Shown: positions 57,909-64,000 of the stretch, in pieces | Position numbering within the stretch: position 1 is the first letter of the stretch | How the letters are laid out: each line of letters starts with the position of its first letter | NCBI RefSeq assembly: GCF_900491745.1 | Contig: NZ_UETR01000006.1 | Coordinates: 62,001-126,000, forward strand | Direction of reading: 5' to 3' | Length of the DNA stretch: 64,000 bases | Source of the DNA: Amarolinea aalborgensis | Lineage (GTDB): Bacteria; Chloroflexota; Anaerolineae; SSC4; Amarolineaceae | The notes under the pieces: model-generated | Database searches by the model: none | What the model was told of the DNA's origin: nothing | Seen by the model: the letters and a program-made list of their open reading frames with translations, nothing else | Translations under genes and position numbers: made by a program

Positions 57909-59891
57909 TTGATTTTGCTGAGAACTGGTCTGGGAGCCAACAGTCGGAGACGGCATACGGCGGGTGGAGCGCTCGACAATCGCATCGCCTGGACGTACGA
58001 CGCTCGCTGCCGGGTGACGGCGGAGAGCCGGGTGATCAACGGAACCGGCGGCGGCACGTTCGTGACGCAGTGGAGTTATGACTCGGCCGATCGGCCGGTG
58101 TGGATGAAATACCCTGGCGGCAGTGCGGGACAGATTGGCGAGCAGGTGAACTACGCATACACCACGCAGGGGCTGCTCGACACGGTGCAGAGCAACGGCG
58201 GCGTGTATTACGTCGGCAAGACGCAGCACAACGTGCGTGGGCAGGTGGGGGAGCGCTGGCTGGGCAGTACAACGGGCATCGTGAAGCAACTGTACGCCTA
58301 CAGTGCGGCCGAGAACTTCCGCCTGGTGAGCTTAAAGGCAGGCACGAGTCCGACCAACGACAACCGGCAGAACATCGCCTACACCTACGACGATGCGGGC
58401 AACGTGCTGATGATCACGGATGCCGCGGCATACGGTGGGAGCCAGGCGCAGACCTTCGCCTACGACACCCTGGATCGCCTGAGCACAGCCCAGGCCAGCG
58501 GCTCCACCACCTACGGTGGCTACACTCAACGCAGTTATGCCTACAGCAATGCGGGCAACCTCACCACTTTCGAGGGCGCAGGCACGAACCTCTATTACCA
58601 GGATAGCGCGCATAAGCATGCCGTGACCCACGTCGGGGGAACGACGGCCAGTTATCAGAAATACTGGTACGACCAGAATGGCAACGCCACGCGGCGTATC
58701 AGCGGCAGTCAAGATGTCACGCTGACCTACGACGCCGAAAACCGGCTGACCGCGATGGCTGGCGGCGTCACCGCGAGTTACGTGTACGACGGCGACGGCC
58801 AGCGGGTCAAGGAGACCATCGCTGGCGTCACGCGGGTCTTTGTCGGCAACACGTACGAAGTAGACAACGGGGCGGTCAAGAAGTACTATTACGCCGGTTC
58901 CGTGCGCGTGGCGGAGAACAGCGGCGGCGCGCTCTACTACCTGCTGACTGATCACCTCGGCTCCACCGCATTGACCCTGGACAGCGCGGGCAATCGGCTG
59001 GACGCTAACACCGAGATTCGGTACTACCCTTACGGCGCGCCGCGTTACACGGCAGGCACGACGCCGACGACCTTCAACTTCACCGGTCAGCGGCGGGACA
59101 GCGGCAGTGGTTTGCTGTTCTACAACGCCCGCTGGTATGATCCGGTCATCGGGCGGTTCATCAGCGCCGATACGATCGTACCCGAGCCCGGCAATCCGCA
59201 GAGCTTGAATCGGTACAGCTATGTACTGAATAACCCTCTTGGGGCGGTAGATGGCACAGGTCACTGGCCTGAATGGGTGAACAATGCCTTCAGCTATACC
59301 ATGGGTGCAGTGTCTCAGTACCTGAATAATCTGTCACTCGGCGCATTTGCGGCGCTTGCTGTGCACGGCGATCTGTCGTCGGTTGAAAGCGACAGCTACC
59401 AGCAAGGGCGTGAACTGGGAGCGATACTGAGCGATGCCCAGGCTAAGTTTGAAATCGCCACGGGAATTGGCATGGCTGCTGCTGGGACTGCTGCCATCGC
59501 GCCGACGTTGGGGGGTGGCGGGGTGTGTACTCTTGCCACTGCAGGCGTATGTGCATTGCCAGCAGGGGGAGCTTTGGTCGCCGAAGGCGCCATGGTTGCA
59601 GGCGGCGGCGCGTTGGCCGGCCATGGCGCTGGGGTGTTGTTGTATGCCAAGAGCCACCCGGTCGAGAGAATGGGAGATGTTCAGAAGCATGGTAGACCGG
59701 GAAGTAATACTGCGCAAAACAAGCAATTCAGGGGAGCTGTTCGATCGGCTCAGCGAGAATTGGAGCAGGAGTTGGGACGGAAGTTGTCGCCCGACGAAAT
59801 ACAGGAACTTCATGAAGCATTACATGAACTTGAGAACCCTGGATTCGACGATATCGTCAACTTGGCTCGCGATCTGTTTGGAGGAAAATAA
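57909..59891 (+). CDS. displaced RHS tip, third toxin cassette
   Basis: 660 residues; RHS homology starts at about codon 17 (TAGGALDNRIAWTYDARCRVTAE), matching residues from 52425 on in the main gene. YD repeats follow, then a different core subtype (GVTASYVYDGDGQRVKETIAGVTRVFVGNTYEVDNGAVKKYYYAG, LLTDHLGSTALTLDS, LNRYSYVLNNPLGAVDGTGH; canonical DP is DG). The variable end has a Gly/Ala hydrophobic stretch (AAAGTAAIAPTLGGGGVCTLATAGVCALP), then NKQFRGAVRSAQRELEQELGRKLSPDEIQELHEALHELENPGFDDIVNLARDLFG. This small helical module recurs at the ends of many secreted toxins. The stop overlaps the next ATG. Confidence 0.78.
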   Translation: MILLRTGLGANSRRRHTAGGALDNRIAWTYDARCRVTAESRVINGTGGGTFVTQWSYDSADRPVWMKYPGGSAGQIGEQVNYAYTTQGLLDTVQSNGGVYYVGKTQHNVRGQVGERWLGSTTGIVKQLYAYSAAENFRLVSLKAGTSPTNDNRQNIAYTYDDAGNVLMITDAAAYGGSQAQTFAYDTLDRLSTAQASGSTTYGGYTQRSYAYSNAGNLTTFEGAGTNLYYQDSAHKHAVTHVGGTTASYQKYWYDQNGNATRRISGSQDVTLTYDAENRLTAMAGGVTASYVYDGDGQRVKETIAGVTRVFVGNTYEVDNGAVKKYYYAGSVRVAENSGGALYYLLTDHLGSTALTLDSAGNRLDANTEIRYYPYGAPRYTAGTTPTTFNFTGQRRDSGSGLLFYNARWYDPVIGRFISADTIVPEPGNPQSLNRYSYVLNNPLGAVDGTGHWPEWVNNAFSYTMGAVSQYLNNLSLGAFAALAVHGDLSSVESDSYQQGRELGAILSDAQAKFEIATGIGMAAAGTAAIAPTLGGGGVCTLATAGVCALPAGGALVAEGAMVAGGGALAGHGAGVLLYAKSHPVERMGDVQKHGRPGSNTAQNKQFRGAVRSAQRELEQELGRKLSPDEIQELHEALHELENPGFDDIVNLARDLFGGK

Positions 59892-60367
59892 TGGTGACAC
59901 AGCCTGATCTAGACGCCGTAAGCGAGTTGGTGGCGCCATTGGTTGGCAAAGAAGCTCGGAATGTCCGCCTGGGGATTGGCAATTTTGTTACACTGGAGTT
60001 CGGCAGGCAGTTGGCGCCCAACAAGTTTGGCCGATCGTATGGAGAATGGTATCTATGGCTCTGCGGGTGCGAATGGCGCATAGATCGGCAGGATCAAATC
60101 GTTATTGCTGGGGAGGATTCCCGAGAGCGGCTCAAAACCGCAGTACAAGAACTAGAAGGACGCAAAATGCAATCTGTGTCTCTATCCTCCCCTGCCATTG
60201 ATGCAACCTTCGAGTTTGAGGGCGGCTTGTATTTGCGGCTGTTTGCAGTAGATACGACTGAGATCGAAAGTTGGAAGTTGTTTACCCCGGAGGACAAAGT
60301 GCTTGTTGTCGGACCGGGGTCCAAGTGGTACTACGCACGGTCGGATATCCCCCAAGATGAGAGGTGA
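59891..60367 (+). CDS. candidate immunity protein for the third RHS tip
   Basis: 158 residues; its ATG shares a base with the toxin stop (TAATG). The protein is a mixed alpha/beta fold with FVTLEFGRQLAP, GEWYLWLCGCEWRID and, near the end, WKLFTPEDKVLVVGPGSKW, reminiscent of several small immunity families, but I cannot name one. Position, size and coupling are those of an immunity gene. Confidence 0.68.
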   Translation: MVTQPDLDAVSELVAPLVGKEARNVRLGIGNFVTLEFGRQLAPNKFGRSYGEWYLWLCGCEWRIDRQDQIVIAGEDSRERLKTAVQELEGRKMQSVSLSSPAIDATFEFEGGLYLRLFAVDTTEIESWKLFTPEDKVLVVGPGSKWYYARSDIPQDER

Positions 60368-60497
60368 ATCGTCTTCGTATGGTGACCGGAATAACCGCGA
60401 CGCGCGCATAGTTAGGGTGAGGGCGCGATGATCTCGACTCCCCATAGGGTCTTGCTGTCCAACATTCCGTGCGTCAGCGGGCTATGACCGCGACGGG

Positions 60498-60534
60498 CCG
60501 GGCCTTACAGGTTTCCAAGACCTATCAGGCCCGG
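60498..60534. repeat. long palindrome at the junction before the fourth RHS tip
   Basis: CCGGGCCTTACAGGT (60498-60512), loop TTCCAAG, ACCTATCAGGCCCGG (60520-60534): a near-perfect 15-bp stem. A similar CAGGTTT...ACCT palindrome type is common in intergenic DNA of this group. RHS homology restarts within 15 bases, so it may mark a recombination point. Confidence 0.65.
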
Positions 60535-60535
60535 A

Positions 60536-61507
60536 ATGGTTTCTACGAGCACCTACGACGCCGAGAACCGGCTGACCGCGATGACCGGCGGCATCACGGC
60601 GAGCTACGTCTATGACGGCGACGGTAACCGGGTCAAAGAGACCATCGCTGGCGTCACGCGGGTCTTTGTCGGCAACACGTACGCAATAGACAACGGGGCG
60701 GTCAAGAAGTACTATTACGCCGGTTCCGTGCGCGTGGCGGAGAACAGCGGCGGCGCGCTCTACTACCTGCTGGGCGATCATCTCGGCTCGACGGCGGTGA
60801 CCCTGGACAGCGCGGGGAATCGGCTGAACACCAACACCGAGATTCGGTACTACCCCTACGGCGCGCCGCGTTACACGGCCGGCGCAACGCCGACGACTTT
60901 CAATTTCACCGGTCAGCGGCGGGACAGCGGATCGAGGTTGCTGTATTATGGGGCACGCTGGTATGATCCAGTCATCGGGCGGTTCATCAGCGCGGATACG
61001 ATCGTGCCGCAGCCGGGCAATCCGCAGAGCTTGAATCGGTACAGCTATGCGGCCAATAATCCTCTGCGCTTCGTGGATCCTTCGGGTCACCGAGAATGTG
61101 AGGGAGCCAGCCACTGCAACGGGCCTGATCCTGCGCTGCCAGCCGCGCCGCCGGCTTACCGCGGGCCTTGTATCAGCGTCGTGTGTTTGCCAACTTCCAC
61201 TCATGCGCCCGCAATGATGATGCCTGGAACTCCAGACCCGCAATGGGTTGCTCCAACGGCAACCCCATATGCGGGAGCATGGGTGGGGCCAGGAGGCCCC
61301 TGGACGCCAACCTCGACACCACATCCGTATGTACCGCCGTCGCAGCGCATCAATCGCCCATCCGTGTATTGGGCGATTGTGGCAGCTTACAATGAATTGC
61401 CGCAGGTAGTTTCCAAATTCACTCCAGTGACCGCACGCGCGGCTGGGCGAACCGCTGTGTTCGTCCCATTCCCAGAACCGGTCATCAAAACGGCAGATTA
61501 CCTGTGA
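60536..61507 (+). CDS. displaced RHS tip, fourth cassette, no immunity gene
   Basis: 323 residues. RHS core of the same subtype as the third tip begins at once (TYDAENRLTAMTGGITASYVYDGDGNRVKET) and ends with LNRYSYAANNPLRFVDPSGH. The ~130-residue variable end is Pro/Thr-rich (PTATPYAGAWVGPGGPWTPTSTPHPYVPPSQ) with a last segment SVYWAIVAAYNELPQVVSKFTPVTARAAG. It lacks a recognisable toxin domain and looks truncated. The next gene is a metabolic SDR on the same strand, so no immunity partner exists. Probably a decaying cassette. Confidence 0.7.
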   Translation: MVSTSTYDAENRLTAMTGGITASYVYDGDGNRVKETIAGVTRVFVGNTYAIDNGAVKKYYYAGSVRVAENSGGALYYLLGDHLGSTAVTLDSAGNRLNTNTEIRYYPYGAPRYTAGATPTTFNFTGQRRDSGSRLLYYGARWYDPVIGRFISADTIVPQPGNPQSLNRYSYAANNPLRFVDPSGHRECEGASHCNGPDPALPAAPPAYRGPCISVVCLPTSTHAPAMMMPGTPDPQWVAPTATPYAGAWVGPGGPWTPTSTPHPYVPPSQRINRPSVYWAIVAAYNELPQVVSKFTPVTARAAGRTAVFVPFPEPVIKTADYL

Positions 61508-61573
61508 CTCCCCGTGAGCATTGGCAGTCCAATCAATCCAAAGCAAAGCCCAAAGAAAGGCACAACACGAACC

Positions 61574-62377
61574 ATGAATCCGAAAACGATCCTGATCACC
61601 GGCGCCACGGATGGCATCGGCAAGGCCACGGCGCGGGCGCTGGCTGTGCAGGGCCATACGGTGATCCTGCACGGTCGCAACATCGCCCGTGGGCAGGAAG
61701 CCGTGGCTGAGCTGCGTCAAGCGGCCGGCCATGAGCGAGTTGATTTCATTCCAGCGGACCTTTCATCCATGCGCCAGGTGCGTGAACTAGCGGCCGCGGT
61801 GCAGACGCGTTATCCGCAGCTGCACGTGCTCATCAATAACGCCGGCGTTTTCATGAACGAACGCCAGGTCACCGAGGACGGCTTTGAGATGACGTTCGCG
61901 GTCAATCACCTGGCGCCTTTCCTGCTAACCAACCTCTTGCTTGACAAGATCAAACAGAGCGCGCCCGCGCGCATCATCACCGTCAGCTCGGTGGCGCACC
62001 AGCGTGGACAGATTGATTTCAACGACCTGCAAGGCGCGCGCGCCTTTGGCGGCTACAAGGCCTATGCGCAGTCCAAGCTGGCCAATGTGCTCTTTACCTA
62101 TGAGCTGGCCGCACGCACGGCCGACGCCCGCGTGACCGCCAACTGCCTGCACCCCGGCGTTATTGGCACCAAGCTGCTGCAGACCGGATTTGGCATCGGC
62201 GGCGCCACCCCGGATGCAGGCGCACGCACCTCGGTCTACCTGGCCTCCTCGCCTGAGGTGGAGACGGTCACCGGCGCCTACTTCGACAACCAGCGCGCGG
62301 TGCCCTCCGCTCCGCACAGTCGCGATGTGGCTGTGCGCCGCCGGTTATGGGAGATTAGTGAAGAGTTGGTGAGGTGA
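61574..62377 (+). CDS. short-chain dehydrogenase/reductase
   Basis: A 267-residue SDR from ATG 61574 (an in-frame GTG/ATG upstream at 61514 is less likely). TGATDGIGKATARAL is the NAD(P)-binding TGxxxGIG motif, INNAGVFMNER the NNAG strand, VSSVAHQRG the catalytic Ser region and YKAYAQSKLAN the YxxxK motif; HPGVIGTKLL is the substrate-loop motif. It resembles retinol dehydrogenase-like SDRs. HGRN after beta-2 suggests NADP preference. Substrate unknown. It ends the RHS locus side of the window. Confidence 0.9.
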   Translation: MNPKTILITGATDGIGKATARALAVQGHTVILHGRNIARGQEAVAELRQAAGHERVDFIPADLSSMRQVRELAAAVQTRYPQLHVLINNAGVFMNERQVTEDGFEMTFAVNHLAPFLLTNLLLDKIKQSAPARIITVSSVAHQRGQIDFNDLQGARAFGGYKAYAQSKLANVLFTYELAARTADARVTANCLHPGVIGTKLLQTGFGIGGATPDAGARTSVYLASSPEVETVTGAYFDNQRAVPSAPHSRDVAVRRRLWEISEELVR

Positions 62378-62382
62378 ATGAT

Positions 62383-62419
62383 GCAGAAGCCCGATTTCAT
62401 GGCGAAATCGGGCTTCTGC
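62383..62419. terminator. bidirectional terminator hairpin
   Basis: GCAGAAGCCCGATTTC (62383-62398), five-base loop, GAAATCGGGCTTCTGC (62404-62419): a perfect 16-bp stem between the convergent SDR and CoA-transferase genes. No strong U-run on either strand. Confidence 0.75.
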
Positions 62420-62440
62420 GCAGGTAACGAGACAGGGGCG

Positions 62441-63745
62441 CTAGAGGTAGTGCTGCTCTTTGGCCCAGGCAGTCAGCTCGTCACGGAACTTCGGATGCGC
62501 GATACGAATCAAGTTGAGACAGCGCTGACGAATCGTCTTGCCATACAACTCGGCGACGCCGTACTCTGTCACGACGTAATGGACATGGTTGCGGCTCGTG
62601 GTGACGCCCGCGCCAGGCTGCAGCATGGGAACAATGCGTGAGACCGTGTCATTCTTGGTGGTGCTGGGCAGGGCGATAATGGGCCGACCGCCCTTGCTGC
62701 GGGAGGCGCCGTAGATGAAGTCCAACTGCCCGCCAACCCCGCTGTAGAACTTGGTGCCGATCGAATCTGCACACACCTGGCCTGTCACATCCACCTCGAT
62801 GGCAGAATTGATGCAAACCATGTTGTCATTCTGCGCGATGATGAACGGGTCATTGACATAATCTTGCGGGTGGAACTCCACGATCGGGTTGTTGTCCACA
62901 AATTCATACAGGTTTTGGCTGCCCAGGATGAACCCGGCGACGATTTTGCCAGGATGCAGCGTCTTGCGTTCGTTGTTGATGACCCCAGCTTCCACGAGGG
63001 GAATGACGCCGTCAGAAAAAAGCTCGGTGTGAATGCCCAGGTCGCGCTTGCTGTTGAGGAAATGCAGCACGGCGTCGGGAATGGCGCCAATTCCCATCTG
63101 CATGGTGGCCCCGTCAGGAATCAGGTCCACAATGTGCTCGGCAATTTTCTTCTCCAGCTCGCCGGGCGTACCTTGCGGCACTTCCGGCAGCCGGTAGCTG
63201 ACCGGCACCATGTAGTCCACCTTGCTGATATGGATGAAGCTGTCCCCCAGGGCCCGCGGCATGAATTCGTTGACTTCCGCGATGACGATCTTCGCATTTT
63301 GTGCGGCCGGCTTGGTCAGGCCAACCTCCACGCCAAATGACAGATAGCCGTGCTCATCGGGCGGGGAGCAGTGAATCAAAGCAGCGTCAAGCGGCAGCTG
63401 CCCATTGCGGAACAAGCCCGGAATCTCCGACAAAAAGACCGGCGTAAAGTCGGCGCGGCCATCGTTCACCGCGCCGCGTACATTGTGGCTGATGAAGAGG
63501 GCATTGACGCGAATCTTGCCCGCCATTTCTGGCGCTACATACTTGGCATCCCCGATCGTTAGAACCTGCACAATCTCCACATTCTCAAGGTTGCCGGCTG
63601 CGGCCCGGTTGACCAGCGCGTTGAGGAGTTGTTGGGGAACGCTGCAATTCCCTGTCAAGAAAAGACGGTCCCCTGACTTGACGGCCTGTACCGCTTGATC
63701 GGCTAGAACGATTTTGTTCCAGCAGCGCATCATCCAGTTATTCAT
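62441..63745 (-). CDS. acetyl-CoA hydrolase/4-hydroxybutyrate CoA-transferase family protein
   Basis: 434 residues, the normal length for the 4-hydroxybutyrate/butyryl CoA-transferase family. VKSGDRLFLTGNCSVPQQLLNAL opens the first domain, CSPPDEHGYLSFGVEV is a conserved CoA-site motif, LGIHTELFSDGVIPL carries the catalytic Glu, and GVGGQLDFIYGASRSKGGRPIIALPST plus YVVTEYGVAELYGKT are the oxyanion/CoA loops. It transfers CoA between acids such as acetate and 4-hydroxybutyrate or butyrate, pointing to fermentative or amino-acid degradation metabolism. It lies 21 bases after the dehydrogenase gene and is probably cotranscribed. Confidence 0.9.
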   Translation of the reverse strand: MNNWMMRCWNKIVLADQAVQAVKSGDRLFLTGNCSVPQQLLNALVNRAAAGNLENVEIVQVLTIGDAKYVAPEMAGKIRVNALFISHNVRGAVNDGRADFTPVFLSEIPGLFRNGQLPLDAALIHCSPPDEHGYLSFGVEVGLTKPAAQNAKIVIAEVNEFMPRALGDSFIHISKVDYMVPVSYRLPEVPQGTPGELEKKIAEHIVDLIPDGATMQMGIGAIPDAVLHFLNSKRDLGIHTELFSDGVIPLVEAGVINNERKTLHPGKIVAGFILGSQNLYEFVDNNPIVEFHPQDYVNDPFIIAQNDNMVCINSAIEVDVTGQVCADSIGTKFYSGVGGQLDFIYGASRSKGGRPIIALPSTTKNDTVSRIVPMLQPGAGVTTSRNHVHYVVTEYGVAELYGKTIRQRCLNLIRIAHPKFRDELTAWAKEQHYL

Positions 63746-63766
63746 AGCTCAATCATCCCACATTCT

Positions 63767-64000
63767 TTATGAGCTCATACTGTAGGCGGCAGTCAGGCCA
63801 GGCAGCAGGATCTTGCCTGCCCGGATATTTACGCCGCGCGCCAGTGATGGTGACTTCTCGATGGCCGCATCCAAACCCTCGGACGCAATACTATGGATAT
63901 AGGGCCAGGCTGCGTTGTTGAAAGCGTGCGTGGCCGTGCGCGCCACAATGCCGGTCATATTCGGGACGCAGTAGTGGATTATGCCTTCTTCGATGTAGGT
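63767..64000 (-). CDS. alanine dehydrogenase-like protein, C-terminal end (5' part beyond window)
   Basis: About 77 residues of the 3' end; the frame stays open to base 64000. GIIHYCVPNMTGIVARTATHAFNNAAWPYI matches the conserved C-terminal helix region of alanine dehydrogenase / transhydrogenase-alpha family proteins (HYxVxNMPGxVxRTxTxALxNATLPY). The substrate cannot be fixed without the N-terminus. Upstream of the CoA-transferase in the same direction, which suits amino-acid fermentation. Confidence 0.75.
   Translation of the reverse strand, partial: TYIEEGIIHYCVPNMTGIVARTATHAFNNAAWPYIHSIASEGLDAAIEKSPSLARGVNIRAGKILLPGLTAAYSMSS

Noticed and set aside
48550..61507. prophage or contractile injection system
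   Set aside because: No phage structural, VgrG, Hcp or sheath genes; signal peptide and RHS architecture fit a secreted RHS protein.
60482..61732. 416-codon minus-strand frame across the fourth RHS tip
   Set aside because: Shadow of RHS codons, repeated in similar form at 58332-59264 because the RHS cores are homologous, not because a gene is conserved.

Overview
The window is a GC-rich bacterial chromosome segment that most resembles Chloroflexota (Anaerolineae-like). This is inferred from the gene content (bacterial translin, tricorn-type protease, proline/threonine-rich linkers on exported proteins, a DHH-CBS-poly(A) polymerase fusion, STAND NTPases, a large RHS locus), not from a marker gene. 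I saw no rRNA or tRNA gene and no CRISPR array. Both window ends cut genes: an M16 peptidase on the left and an alanine dehydrogenase-like protein on the right.

Layout. 1-4.2 kb: M16 peptidase end, class V aminotransferase, a small ORF coupled to an HNH nuclease, and a PPOX-fold flavoprotein. 4.3-13.4 kb: a same-strand cluster of four P-loop NTPases (two paralogous AAA/STAND-like proteins, one ending in an OmpR-type winged helix, then two further STAND-type proteins, the last with TPRs). It continues without a gap into a 76-residue peptide with a CxxC near its C-terminus and a radical SAM/SPASM protein with a PqqD-like tail. This looks like a RiPP-type modification system attached to signalling NTPases and is the best candidate here for an undescribed system. 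13.5-19.7 kb: three tandem, diverged proteins with XPB-type helicase-associated domains but no helicase. 19.9-26.9 kb: VIT1-family transporter, a decayed AbiEii-like ORF, a fluoride riboswitch controlling crcB and a DUF190-CBS protein, a divergent CPA2 antiporter, a DEAD-box helicase and an OsmC protein.

27-37.2 kb: an operon with a DppB-DppC-M28 triple fusion, an MFS transporter and a DHH-CBS-poly(A) polymerase. Divergent from it is an operon with translin and a Cas4-like nuclease apparently split in two, with an L,D-transpeptidase gene between the halves. 37.3-41.1 kb: Crp/Fnr regulator and a carotenoid desaturase-like oxidase next to a CarH-type B12 photoreceptor repressor whose promoter carries 11-bp repeats. 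41.1-48.2 kb: tricorn protease, a PQQ-type sugar dehydrogenase with a dockerin-like tail, a site-2 protease and a nuclease/Tudor-like protein.

48.4-61.5 kb is a polymorphic-toxin locus: one full-length RHS protein with two apparent frameshifts, then a row of displaced RHS tips with different C-terminal domains, most followed by a tightly linked candidate immunity gene. One complete insertion sequence with perfect inverted repeats and a target duplication lies inside it. The window closes with an SDR oxidoreductase, a CoA-transferase and the partial dehydrogenase.
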